Source: Rhea pennata (taxonomy: Eukaryota > Chordata > Aves > Rheiformes > Rheidae). From it: a DNA stretch of 64,000 nt. Each line of letters starts with the position of its first letter. Position 1 is the first letter of the stretch. This document shows, one piece after another, positions 1-11,377 of the stretch. Below the pieces are notes generated by a model. It searched no databases, had not been told where the DNA came from, and saw nothing but the letters and a program-made list of their open reading frames with translations. Location of the stretch: NCBI RefSeq assembly GCF_028389875.1, contig NC_084663.1, forward strand, positions 212,195,876 to 212,259,875, written 5' to 3'. Made by a program: the position numbers and the translations under genes.

Positions 1-83
1 GTTGCATCAGTGTCTCAGAAGGTCTGCTTTCAGTTCTAATTCATCAGAAAAGGTCATCTTTCTCCTCTCCCTCTCCCCATCAG

Positions 84-157
84 CTGTGGACATGGACAAG
101 GTGATTGAGATATTTGTCACCTCCAAGCTGGATTTTGACTTTGTTCATAGCTTCTAA
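84..157 (+). CDS. Candidate 3'-terminal coding exon, unknown gene
   Basis: A strong pyrimidine-rich acceptor (CTCTCCCCATCAG) ends at 83. It is followed by a phase-2 frame that stays open to TAA at 155-157 and would encode about 24 residues (VDMDKVIEIFVTSKLDFDFV then HSF). I do not recognise the peptide. It does not resemble the C-terminus of TENM4, the gene expected upstream of NARS2 from human synteny. Any upstream exons are outside the window. A chance splice-like site is quite possible. Confidence 0.25.
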
Positions 158-3100
158 AATAGGGCATGAAACAGATGGACATATCCTAGCTGCTTCACAT
201 GGGGACAGCTTCCTGCTCTGGAACCGTCAAATAATGCTCAAAGTCCTCTACTAACGACGGGTCTGTTCCTGAATACAGCAAGGCTTTCAGTCTGCCTATC
301 TACTGCCTATCAGCCTATCAACTGCTACCCAAGCCATGCTTCCTAGGGACAATGCAATTCCCAAAGATGAGGATGAAAAGTGCAGCATCTGGAGAGAAGT
401 ACCTGGAAACTGGTACCTGCATGGCTGCTTACAAATATCCCATCTACCTACAGCTTCAGGAGCTTAAATATCTTTCTCAGTCTGTCTTGTTCTGTTCTGT
501 TCTGTTCTATTCTACCCTATTCTATTCTATTCTGTATCTTACCCTACCCCACACTACCCCACCCTACCCTCTTCCATGAAATTCGGATGGACAGACATTC
601 CTTGTGCTCAGGGCACAAAGGAAACTTCCCAGGATCTTCTCAAGAAAGATCTCACTTAAGTGTCAGGATTTAATCTGAATGACACATCTAAGCCTCCTCT
701 TCATAGTCAATAGAAAGAGACAGGCTCTTCTTGACTTCTCGTAACTCCTCAAAAATCCCATTTCAGACATCCATCCTGGGAAGGAAAGAATCATTCTCTG
801 GAGTTAGCTGCCTGGGTAGTTTGTCTTCTTCTTCTCTTCCAATTAACTGGCACAGTTAATTTCTTCTTGTCTCTTTCAATTAACTGGCACAGCTGTGGGC
901 TGGACACCAACTGATCAAAAATGAAAATATTGAGTGTTTTAATTTCTCATCATATTACACTATGACATCTCTTTAAGGCTGTGATCCTGCCTCGATGAAG
1001 TCAATGGGAGCAGAGGGTCAAAGACTGAAAGCCTGCACTGCACTGAACACAAACGGCTGCCGATTTCTGTAGATTATCACTGCCTTTGAGAGTTGAAATG
1101 ATACTGCAAGGAAAACAAGGCAACAGTCTCTATAAGAAAGTACACGGGAGCCTCTTCCAGTCACTGACAATAAATTGGAAACACATTTTCTAGTTTTGCA
1201 ATATCTGAAACATTCAAACAGTCTTAGTATCTCCTCTGTGCTGGTTTTGACAAGGACAAAGCCCTGGACCATGCCCAAAAGCTGCAGGCACTGAAAATTG
1301 TTGCTGAGGATTTAGATTTGAGAACTCTGTAATGAAAATCCTCCTTATAAAATATTGTTCCAGCATCTCCTATGAAACTGTGAATAAATCACACAGACTG
1401 TCTCCTAGTGTCCAGGCCTTTCCTAAGAGCGTAGATCATATCCTCCCTGCAGAATACCTCTGCATAGATCATGGGCCTGATTCAGTTAATCGTCAGCCAA
1501 CATGTGGCCATGTGCTCATACAGAGCTCTTTGCAAGACCATGGCTTGAATTAGCCCACTTAATAGCATCCCAGGCACAGAAATCAGCCACTTAATTGACT
1601 CATGTTTCAAAAACCCTAGCCTTTTCTTCCATGTTATCTGCACCTGGTAAAGGCATTCCTGATGACAGAATCATTTATAATTAAATAATGCTTTTTTAAA
1701 ATCCCCTATTCCACCACTTATCTAACTCTCTCAATTATCCATCCTATATTCCACTGAGAAGAAGTAATTACTGCATGTACCAAAATCCATACATCCCCCT
1801 GCCTGTCTAAAGTATTTATGTTTGTATTTAGGCAACCATTTGAGGTTTCCACAGAAATTGCCCCTGGGAACCACCTACTCCTTGGGAGCTCAGTGGGATC
1901 CAGTCCTGGTGTCTCTACGTGTTGTATGGGTAGGGTTGCATTGGACAAGAAAAGAGGAAGGAGTTCCAGTTTCCAGCTCTGATTGCATGTATCTGTGAAC
2001 CTTGTTGAACTAACTGTAATGGAGAGTATCCATTTTTGGAGAGCACAAGCCTAGTTTCATTCAAAAATCATCAAGAAGGTGTAAGAGAAATCATTAAAAA
2101 TAGGATAGGGAGGATGGAGGTGATGGGGCAGAAAACCACATACAAAGTGACAGTTCTGAGTTAGACTGTATTTGTATATAATTTACCAGGGAAATAAACA
2201 CATAAAGAGGTGTTAGAAGTCCTCAGGATGACTTTTGGCACCAGTAAGCTGTCTAAGCCATGAATGACGGGTTTTTTCAGCCATGCTTGGTACACTACCA
2301 GCTCTGAGTTCAGTCCTCACTGGTGAGATGTTGTGAGACCTCTGCTGTCACCTAGTGATGAAAGGGAAGAAGTAGCTGAAAAAAAGGAAAACCCCGTGGA
2401 TGACAGAAATGCCAGAGCAGGTTATGACACTGGGAGGCAGAAAATACTGTCTTGAACATCTGGAGCTTACTTACCTGTACAACGCAGAGCCAGTTGAAGG
2501 GTTTGGGGTTTTTTAAGTTGTCATCCCCACGCAGTGCAGGACTGCTCTAACTCTTTGGACATTGCTTATAGCCAAGGTATCTTCAATGGGCCACATCTCT
2601 TAACCATATAGACTTCTCTGTCCGAGATCGTAAGCATAGGCACTACTGTGAGCATACACCTAAGCTACTTAAAATAATCCACTTCAGGACGAGAGGAACT
2701 GATCTATCAGCTATAAAGGGAGCCTGAACAACCAGCTCAGGTGGAGACTTCTCCACAGTAGCATTCTAGAGTTAGGTGAGACATCTGCCATCTCTTATGC
2801 TTGGGGGGGGGGAGGTGACCGTCAGCTTAAACTGGCCACCCTTCAGTGTAGCTGACCAAGAGGCTGCTTCTTCCTTCACGTGGAGCAAGGAGCTCCTCCA
2901 GCCTTTTGCGGACATGTCCTATGTGGAGACAGGTCCTGTATGGGGACATGTTAGAGACAACAGGGAGCATCTTTGGCAGCTGGGAGAGGCTGAGGGTGGT
3001 AGAAACTGTCCAGGCAGGAGGAGGTAGAAGAGAATAAAGCATGAATAAAATAACAGCTGACAGTGAGTGCATTAGAAGGTCAGAGTTCAAATCCCATGTG

Positions 3101-3430
3101 TGACCTTGGCTTTTTGTGTGGTTTAGGATAAATTGTTTCACCAGTAAGGCCTAGCAGCAAAATACAGTAGCGGTTCCCAAAAAGACTTCTGCAAAGGCGT
3201 TTGGTGGCGCAAAACATCACAGTGACCCTGGGCACACCACATGCTCCTGCAGTAGTCAATGGATACTCCAATTTCAAAGCAATTAGGGTTTTCACCCACA
3301 AATAGTTTCTAGCCGGCTTTCTCACCTTGCTCGTTAAGTACTGCGGGTGCACAGTGGTTAGAAAAGCTTGACTTTCCTCCTGTCAGCAGGGCTGAAGCAA
3401 CTGAATCTGAATTTTGTCTTTCTCCCACAG
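158..3430. other. Intergenic stretch, no gene recognised
   Basis: No coding exon or intact mobile element was recognised. It contains the pentanucleotide microsatellite listed separately. The 15-nt word AATTAACTGGCACAG occurs twice, near 839 and 879, about 40 bp apart. Around 975-1020 (ATCCTGCCTCGATGAAGTCA…) the sequence is reminiscent of old amniote LINE debris but is too degraded to assign. Near 3,090-3,140 a GTGTGACCTTGG word recalls MIR-type SINEs. Confidence 0.5.
481..575. repeat. Imperfect pentanucleotide microsatellite (TTCTG/TTCTA/CCCTA)
   Basis: Successive five-base units drift from TTCTG to TTCTA to CCCTA/CCCCA, all pyrimidine-rich on the plus strand. The gradual change of unit is typical of an old, decaying simple repeat. 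Confidence 0.85.
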
Positions 3431-3499
3431 TATTCTTCAACTGTGCTACCAAAGTGGATATTAAATATGAAACACTATCAGCATTGTCCCATTCTGCAG
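3431..3499 (+). other. Candidate internal exon, unknown gene
   Basis: A good acceptor (TTTCTCCCACAG, ending at 3430) and a good donor (CAG|GTAACG at 3500) bracket 69 nt. The interval is open in one frame (FFNCATKVDIKYETLSALSH then SA) and has symmetric phase (2 nt + 22 codons + 1 nt). The peptide is not recognised and no partner exons were found, so a chance pairing of splice-like sites is likely. Confidence 0.15.
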
Positions 3500-6400
3500 G
3501 TAACGGGCCTACGGCTTACTCTGCATCTCTATGAATCACTTCATTAGATTCACAGACCTGCCAAGGTATTTTAGAGATTTTCTTACAAGTCTAGGAAAGA
3601 AAATATTAAGCACAATCATTTCTAGTGACAGTTTCTTTGTCCATGAACTATTTTCATTCATTAGAAGCCAACTACTTAAAGGACACAGTGTGTAGGAGAG
3701 GGGGAGGTGTTCCAAAAAAACTCACTTCTTAATCCTAAAGCCAAAGCACAGTCTAATTTTCTTTGTTTTCCAGCTAGACTCACATATCTGAGGCATATCC
3801 ATGCCTTAAATAAGGTATGAGCATTAGAGACACTCAATGAGGCCCCAATATCTAGGGTACCACGATAAGTGCATAAATTCAGCTTTCAGAGCAGGCAATT
3901 TTTTGATATCACAATCAGGGAGAGAAGCTTGACAACAAGCCCTGAAATGATGGAGAAATACCTTCCTGCATTTGCTGAGGTCCTGGAACAAAGTCTTTGA
4001 GGATGAGTTCATGCAGGGAGCTTAACTTCAATGGGGCTGAAGAGGAGCATGAAGCTTCTCATGACCTGCCAGTGTCAGCTCACCAGAGACCATCCTGGAC
4101 ATCAGCAACACCATTGGTTCATGCAGCCCAGCAGATACCTCCAGCTGCTCAGGAAAGAGGTAGAAAAACAACTGCCATCCCTAGCTTTTCAGAAGAAGTG
4201 GGGCATTTCTGAGCAGGATCAAGGACTTCTGCGTTTTCCTACAGGAAAAAGCAAGCTCACAGGGTGAGGACAGGACTAGGGTCCAAGATTGCCTCAGTTT
4301 AGTTGCAATGCTCCTTCACGGCAAGGAGCTACACCATCTCTTCATTCACTCATGATGGGTTTTCTTACAGACGAAGGGACAGTGCACACCAAAATCCCTC
4401 TGCGAGAGTCCGCGGCACGTGCGTCTCCTTGTAAGAGCGGCTGGGACTCGGAGCACAAAATGGTTGCTGCCTGCACAAAGAAATATAAAGATGTAGTACA
4501 CAGTAAACAAAGGCAACATTTCACAGCAGCGTATGGTGCCGGCAACTCACCTCAGGTAAATATGCCACAGATGAATAATAAAAAGCCCACAGGCTGTTTG
4601 AAGTGGAGGCTGTCATGGAAACCCTGGCAGCCAGCAGCATCCTTTAGTGGAATCACTTCGGAGTGACAGAAGGAAAGGGCATCATTTCTTGGGAGGGAAG
4701 CAGGATTCGGAGATCAAACACTCCAAGTAAACCTGAAGTTTGGGCTCAGCGGCCCTTTGACAGACTGTCCCGTCCAACCCAGGATAAATCAGCCTTTCAG
4801 TTCCTTGCCTGCAAACCGGGGAGGATCCCCCCCCCTCCTCCATCTCCCACAGTTTGTTAGATCTGTTTGGGTAGGGCATAAGCCCTCTAGGCAACAAATA
4901 TCTCTGACTTTTTTTCAAACCTGCTTTTAGCCCCTCCCTGCTGAGAGATTGCAACCCGCCATGCTCACGTTGCTCCACCTGCTCATCGCTGTGCGGAGCA
5001 CCCTCCTCGTGGCATACGGTGTCGGGATTTACGCCTTAACTGGCATCCCCAAAACCACTCCAGAATGAGGGCAGACAACGCGATAAAATGCAAGATGCCT
5101 GCCCTCCCTTCGGTGCCTTTCCCGCAGCGCTCCCTCTTCCAGGCAGCGTTAGCTATTTTATCACTTCCTCGAAAGGAAAGAACGGTTGAGGCCCCAAACC
5201 TCAGAGCAGCAGGGCGCTGGAGATAAGGCAGGGAAAATATTTCACTCGCAAGGAAACTGCGCTCATCTCGCAGCAACATCCCCATCCTCTGCAATCCGAG
5301 GCAATAATTACAGCAATTTGTAGATAATTATTCGTTAATTAAAAACAGGCTTGCTGGGTACAGTTACCAATTTCCTCTGCTGGCTGCACAGGGCTGTGAA
5401 ACACTAGGGGATTGAAGATTTTGTAAAATCATCCACTTGCTCATTTCGGAAAAGGGCCCCAGTGGGTTGTCTCTTCCCTCTCCCCATATCCTGGCAGGTC
5501 TGATTCATTATCCTAAGACATCCCAGAGAGACACATGCCTGGATTCCCCTTGGAGATTTTCAATGAAGGTGACTGCTGCATTTCCCCAGAGCAGCCTGTT
5601 TCCATGGTTAATTTAATGACCCATGCTCATACAGCTTCATTTCCATCCATGTTTGAACTAGCAGCTCCTCATGAAGAAGCTGGGACCCTAAGTGGAGGTG
5701 ACAAACCTGAGAGACCCTCCCTTCCATTCCATATCCATGCTAATACTAAGGACCACCCCAAATGAACAGTGTGCAGATGAAGTCAAACCTGAGCACAAAC
5801 TGCAAAGCACTGTCTTAAATAGTGCGGTTAAGATGATTATTCTGCCTCCGGTGGGGCAGTGGTTCTGTGGTTCCTAGCAGGTGTCTGGTGAGCTGTCCAG
5901 GCAGAGTTTCCATACCAGCTGTGAGAAGAAGCAATGACAGGATATCAGACATCCCTTACTCCATACAGCACCCATGTCTCTGGGTGATGCCCTTCACAAT
6001 GAGCCAGGATTTCAAATCTTGTGAGTCCCAGAGGATCCTGCCTCATGCTCTGTTTCTCCTGTGGAGCATTTTCTCCTGGGCTTACCATCATCCAGGCTGT
6101 GTGACCTACTGGTGTGGGACAAGTCTCCCATCCTGCTAGCCCACCCAGGTTTCCTTTGCATGTAAACCATGAGATAACGGAGGATGTATCCACAGGCTTG
6201 TTAGAGGGGAAGTCAGAAATCAGCTATGGTGTACACCTGGGGCTCTTCTGGATCACACAGTGCAAATATAACTGAAGGTACAACCACATCTACATCTCTC
6301 CATCACTTCACTGTGTCTGCAGAGCAGCAGGAGATGAGAGAGGAGACACATATCAGACTCCACTGAGTCAGCTCAGGTCTAATAGGGCTTATGAGATCTG

Positions 6401-8945
6401 CACTGGACCTCAACAGACTTCTGAAGACTGCTCCAGGGGTATTTACATCATGGGAACCTGCTTCAAGATCCCTCATACCTCCAGGGCCAGGAGAGAGAGG
6501 TTAGCCCTGGAAGTAGGAAAGTCCCATTGCACCTGATTGAGCAGCTGGATCAAGCAGGCTCGGCGCAGTCATTTTGCTATTACGTGTCCAGCAGCAGGTT
6601 CTTCTCTTGCCCATGTTACCAGAGGGACCCCTCACTTAGCCCTGTATCTCCAGCATGTACTGGGAGGGCATCAGCTCAGAGTAAAGCAGTGGTGACAATG
6701 AGAACAAAACTGATAATGGGGGAAGCAAATTAGACTGTCAATACCCTCTTCATGGTAATAATCTCATGGGTTGTTAGTCACACAGGGCTGCCTTCACCCC
6801 TCTAATTTTCTCCTGTACCTGGGCTTTCCTGTTCCTCTCATCACCTTAGCAGCTGAGTGCCTGCACCACATACGGAGGAATCACAATTAAGCAAAGTAGC
6901 TGGGTGTCATGATATATGGGACTGTGTCTCTGCTTCAGCAGCATGTAAAGCTAGCAAAGAGATGAGATTAAACACCGAGTTAATTAGTACATTTAATTAG
7001 CTCTCAGTTATTAAATCCTTTCAGACCCTTAGACAAATCGCTGAAAGTACAAAACATTCCTTAGAAATGCTCTTATTTATTTCCTTCCTCTCTCTCCAGG
7101 TGAGCGCAGGGATGGGAAGCTCTAGCTCTCCTTCTGCAACTTCAGTCCATCTTAGCCTCAGTGTCAGGCCCTGAGGTAATCCTTGAATTTGCAAATTTTC
7201 AAATTCATAGTTCCTCTGAGAGGAGGAAAAGGCAGCACTCTACTACCATGGGCAACTCTAGGAAGAAAGGGAACCATGTTGGGAAGGAGCAGGGGGCAAA
7301 GGCTCCTCTTAACCCTGTGAGAGAAGAGTGGATTCACAGAGGTTAGCCATGGACCTGGTCACCTAGCAGCATGTTCCTTTCCATGTCAGCTTCCTCTGAG
7401 GCTGCAGCAGACAGACACAGGACCCCTGAAGGGAAAGAGCGCAGAAAGAAATGAGTGGAGGCACAAATAGGAGAAGAATTTCTCATGCATGCTTCAGAGC
7501 TTCCTGGTCACAGTGCCAGCCAAATTCAGAGACAGGAAAAGCTCTCCCAGGGTCCTGTGAGCAGTCTCTCTTGCATCCATCCTCCTGAATGATTTGCCTG
7601 TGGCTTTGATGTTCCTCCTCATAATCCACAAACATTCCAAAGACCTGGAGCAGTTGCAAGTCTGCACCCCTGAGTGTGTGGTGAACCCATGCTTGGATCT
7701 GCTGAGACCCACAGGGTCCACTAAGCTTTGGCCAGCCCAGGGCCACCCTGCCAGAGGCTGTTCCTCTGTTCTCCTCTTGTTCTGCTAGAGAATTTGTTTT
7801 TGGTAGGTGAGTACAGCTTCTGAGACAACCTTGGAGACCTACCCAACACATTAATGAGGGCTTCTCTCCTAAGGAGACAGCAGAGCAAAGAGCTCTGCTC
7901 TCCAAGGAAGAAAAAAACTTGTGTCTTCTATGACCTGAGGGCTCTTAAGAGAGGAGACTGTACAGTGAAGAGTGAAATCAGGTTGGACCTGGATAACTGT
8001 ATCTGAACAAGGCAGGTACAGTGAGCTTGGGCTGTGGGCAGGCAGGAGAACTGATTCCCATAGAGTCAAATCTGTAAGCCAGGCTCTTTTTAGTTCATTG
8101 AGAAACTGATATTTGGGTCTAAGGAAGGGGGTTCAGCATTTTCAGCACTAAGCCCTGCTTCTTCCTAGTTATTAACAGCTGTGATGATGGGCAGCGATGA
8201 ATTCCTCCTGATGGAGTCCTCCTGATGTTTGCTGATGATTCAGACCCTTAGGCTGAGAATTAATGGGAGCAGAGGGCTACCTTGGACATGGCTTGCTTAA
8301 GGGAGTTTGCTTAGGAAAAGAGTAACAGTAGAGGATTAAGCTTAGGGATATTTCTTCCTGCATGGTGAAAGACATACAAGGATTTACCTACCACTTGTTT
8401 GTGATTCTCATAATCCTAAATGATTAGAAAGGAGAAAGTAAAAGCTGGGATAAATTCCTACTGTTTAGAAAACCAACATTTGAGGGGCAAAAATGCATTT
8501 TTCTGGAAAATCCATTTTTTCCTCCACATTGTTTCAAAAGAAGGGTATTTAATCCTATTTAAGCCTAAGTATGAAAGTATTTGATTCCAGGATCTAAAAA
8601 ATTACATCTGCAATAAAGCAATGTGGAAAAAATTGGGAACAAAGTAGCTATTTTGAGAACCATAAGAAACCATAACCATATCCTAGGACTATATCTTGGA
8701 AGTCAAGATTGACCTTTTAGCAGCTGATGATAGTCCTAAAATGGTTTCTCATAATTGAAAGCCCAATCTAACATAAACCAGAATATATTAAAAGCTATCA
8801 CGGCCATTCATGGGTATTGGATCAGACCAAGTAAAACCCCCGAATGCTGGAAACCAAAGAAAATTATCATGGTAAATCTAAATTCCAGGGAAGTCCTACA
8901 GGCTTAAAACATTGCTCTACAGTTCCATTAAGAATGGGTTTCTGC
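3500..8945. other. Intergenic stretch downstream of the class II B gene
   Basis: No confident gene was found. This is the 3' flank of the minus-strand class II B gene and may contain its cytoplasmic-tail exons and 3' UTR, but I could not identify them. A minus-strand AATAAA (TTTATT on plus, about 7,075-7,080) is one possible polyadenylation signal, 1.9 kb past the transmembrane exon. Open frames at 7,483-7,905 on the minus strand are unlike any family I recognise. Confidence 0.45.
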
Positions 8946-10712
8946 TTAGCTCATGAATAATTCACCTTTCTTTTTCTTCTGATAGATGATGAGTCCCATG
9001 ACAGTGAAGCCTAAACCTAGCACAAAGCCCAGCATTCCAGTCAGCTGCTTGCCCACACCAGATCCAGAACGTGTCTCTGTGGGAAGAGGAGTCCAGAGAG
9101 TTAGGGCTAAGACATTGCTTTCCAGTAAAATACCTTTGCCAGGTTTCTGACTGTTCTATTAAAGCTAGACGTGACCCTTCCCAAGACTTCCTGGTCTCCC
9201 CATTTTCAGTTTCTTACCCCAGTCCACGGTGATGGGTGCTGGTAGGCTGACATGCTCCACCTGGCAAGTATAGACATCCCCTTGCTTGGGTGCAACTCCC
9301 AAAGTGACCAGGATTTGGAAAGACCAATCTCCATTTGGGAGGAGATCCTCATACACAACTTTATCTGTCTCTTCCTGCCCATTTTTGAACCACCTGATCC
9401 TTATTTCAGAGGGATAAAACCTTGTTGCAGAACACTTCAGCTTGTCAGGATGGCCCAATGGCTCTGTTTGCACAGGAAAAATTTTCACTCTGGGCTTAAC
9501 TGAAAAAAAAAAAAAAAGAATGAAACAGAGAACTCTGGCAAACAGGTTGCTCTCTTCTTCCTGCCTTATTCTCATCAATAATTTTTCCCATTGACAGGAT
9601 CTATGGAAATCATAAGGATTTTTCCCCCAAACCCATTTGTCAACCTGTCTTTCAGTCCAGACCCACTGCCTTCAACATGACCTTGCATTACACATCTCCC
9701 AGACACATTTATCTTAATCTTCTTTCTTTCTTCCTTCAGCTAAGGATCATCATGGAAGATGCACTCTGCTTCTGTCAGAAACCTCTAGTAAGGGCATTTC
9801 ATCTCTGAGGTGAGTCCGGATGGGTTCAGGAGTTGGTGGGAGCAGAGATACATCTGTGAGGCTTAGGAGTACCTGCTCCAAGCTGTTTGGCAGGGCTCCT
9901 CTGAGACATTTCCTTCAGTCTTAGCCTCATAATAAAGATATTACCCACTCTGGTCCATGGCACTTATTCCCCCTTTCTCCCACTGAGGTCAAACCTATGT
10001 CCCATTTTCTGACATCCAGGAGCTGCCAAACAGGAAACTGGCAGAAGGAGATAGATGCAGTCCTAGGCTGAGGAAGCCAAAGTTGCCCATGCCACTCTCC
10101 CTCTCCTCTCCTCTCCTCTCCTCTCCTCTCCTCTCCTCTCCTCAGAAGACTCACCTCTCCTGTCCATCAGACTCCGAAACCTCCTCTGGTTATAACTGCA
10201 GTATTTCTCCACTGAAGCCCACAGGTAACTGAGCCACTCCAGCCTGTTCCAATACTCAGCGATTTCCTGGCCCAGGTCTGTGCGAGCCACGTAGAAACCC
10301 ACTTCACTGTCGTAGTAACAGATCTCCTGCTGGTTCCAGATGAATCTATCCAGGTACCTCACCTGCTGAGAGCCATTCATGTAGTGACACTCATGTTTAC
10401 GCTGCAGCAGAAAATAGTCTGGGAAATACATATGGACAAGGTTAGGAAGTCAGGATGGAAATCGCCCTTTGCTGCAACTTCCCTTTATCCCTGCAGCTGG
10501 CCCATCCCACTCTGTCTGTGCATCCTTGTCTGTGCAAGGGAAATGCTGATTCCTCATCTCACAGCTGGGCAGACAGAAATCTGCTTCCAGCCTCATGATT
10601 TCTGCTCACCTGGAAGGTCTGAACAAAGAGTCACATTGCTCCTCAGCATGATCATCACCATTAGAGCTGCAACCCAGCAGGTCTTGAACTCAGGAATCCC
10701 CAGAGAGACCAT
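8946..10712 (-). CDS. MHC class II antigen beta chain (BLB/DAB type), orphan locus beside NARS2
   Basis: Spliced gene with exons at 10712-10610, 10418-10155, 9499-9218 and 9076-8966; all four join in phase (1,1,1). The product pairs with a class II alpha chain and presents peptides to CD4 T cells at the surface of antigen-presenting cells. Domains: signal peptide about 1-31; beta-1 35-122 with the C45-C108 pair, the N49-G-S glycosylation site and Y90-W91-N92; Ig-like beta-2 123-216 with C145-C201 and the FYPSEI and NGDW motifs; connecting peptide 217-227; glycine-rich membrane helix about 228-248; lysine tail. Exons 3 (282 nt) and 4 (111 nt) have the usual class II B lengths. The beta-1 exon is 264 nt instead of about 270. 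Frame reading past the exon 4 donor reaches TAA at 8948-8946 and gives 259 residues, but further tail exons may be spliced instead. No stop or frameshift is visible. The beta-2 sequence excludes DMB. Classical versus non-classical status is open. Confidence 0.92.
8966..9076 (-). CDS. Class II B exon 4: connecting peptide, transmembrane helix, start of tail
   Basis: The acceptor CTTCCCACAG ends at 9077 and the donor AAAG|GTGAAT is at 8965-8964; the length is the canonical 111 nt. It encodes E217-K253: a short connecting peptide ([10 protein letters not shown]), a membrane helix with the class II glycine pattern ([10 protein letters not shown]), and a cytoplasmic QKKKK. If the donor is not used, the frame runs on KGELFMS to TAA at 8946. 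The avian tail exons 5 and 6 were not recognised. Confidence 0.9.
9218..9499 (-). CDS. Class II B exon 3: beta-2 Ig-like domain
   Basis: The acceptor is a long T tract then CAG (AG at 9501-9500); the donor is GACTGGG|GTAAGA. At 282 nt it has the standard class II beta-2 length. It encodes residues 123-216 with the Ig disulfide C145-C201 ([10 protein letters not shown] … YTCQVEH), a WF-KNG turn and [10 protein letters not shown]. This is the best-conserved part of the gene and shows no disruption. Confidence 0.95.
10095..10143. repeat. (CTCTC)n / (GAGAG)n microsatellite in class II B intron 2
   Basis: About ten nearly perfect five-base units form a purine tract on the coding (minus) strand. 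The tract starts about 11 bases after the beta-1 exon donor. A simple repeat hugging the 3' side of beta-1 is also known from intron 2 of mammalian DRB genes. Confidence 0.95.
10155..10418 (-). CDS. Class II B exon 2: beta-1 (peptide-binding) domain
   Basis: The acceptor TTCCCAG precedes 10418 and the donor AGAG|GTGAGT follows 10155. It encodes residues 35-122. Conserved: Cys15/Cys79 equivalents (C45, C108), NGS at the Asn19 glycan site, YDSEVG, AEYWN (Trp61 equivalent W91) and the Asn82 equivalent N111. Odd: 264 nt, six fewer than usual. The alignment places one missing residue in the helix between YWN and the second Cys and one after that Cys. The His81 position is Tyr (CSYN rather than CRHN), and there is an extra Cys (C68) on the sheet. 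Confidence 0.92.
10610..10712 (-). CDS. Class II B exon 1: signal peptide
   Basis: ATG is at 10712-10710, followed by 34 codons plus one base, then the donor CCAG|GTGAGC (GT at 10609-10608). The peptide starts [10 protein letters not shown] and has a hydrophobic core ([12 protein letters not shown]) typical of a signal peptide, with likely cleavage between about residues 28 and 34. A length of 103 nt is normal for class II B exon 1. Phase 1 fits the exon 2 start (G + AC = Asp35). Confidence 0.88.
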
Positions 10713-11348
10713 TGTTCCTCAGGTAGGGAAAAGAAGAGTTACAAAAGAGAGCCAGAGTGGTAGCAACCATGTCTCAGCCTAAAATAGGAAGTTATCAGTA
10801 AAGCCCTGAGTGGAGGAATTTGAGGAAGTTGTTAACAAATGCTAAGTGGATTGGACAGCCCATAGCTAAACACCCAGTCAATGCCAGAACTAGGCAACAT
10901 CACTTGTAACCAAGAAGGAAAAGGTTCAGCTTCTGCATTTCACTAAAATCTTTTCCAGAGAAAATCAGAGTAAGAGTTTCATCAGCAGACACCACAAATA
11001 CTATCAAAGCAGAACAAGCAACAAAGCATCTCAGATACTGCTGTGCAGCTCCTGGGCTCCATCCTTGGTGACGGCTCCTTCCTGGGACCCAGGGTTGCTG
11101 TCTGAAGACTGTGAACACAGCCTAATCCCATCACAGGGAACTTAGAGCATTTCTGAGCATTGTATTTATTCAGCCACCAGCCCATGGAATTAAGAAATTG
11201 GCCCTGTCCCGAAACCCAAAGTCAGTTATGCCAAGTCACGTGTGTTAGCTCTGACAGGACAGGTACCACATCCCTGTTCACTGAGAAATGTAAAGTTGTG
11301 AGTACAAAATTTTGCAGCACAAGGTAAAAGCTTTTGTGTCTACTTCTG

Positions 11349-11377
11349 TTTTTTTTTTTTTTTTTTTTTTTTTTTTT
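11349..11377. repeat. Poly-T run (29 nt)
   Basis: Twenty-nine consecutive T residues, followed by CTTTTTC. No adjoining retrocopy was recognised, so this is best treated as a simple repeat. Confidence 0.95.

Noticed and set aside
7483-7905. 140-codon minus-strand frame downstream of the class II B gene, considered as another MHC or lectin exon
   Set aside because: No class I, class II, CD1 or C-type lectin motif or cysteine pattern fits, and overlapping frames on both strands are equally open.
10847-10904. Class II X and Y promoter boxes upstream of the class II B gene (CTAGGCAACATCAC and GGATTGG on plus)
   Set aside because: Both words are in the orientation opposite to that expected for a minus-strand gene, and the spacing is longer than usual. 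The similarity is too loose to call.
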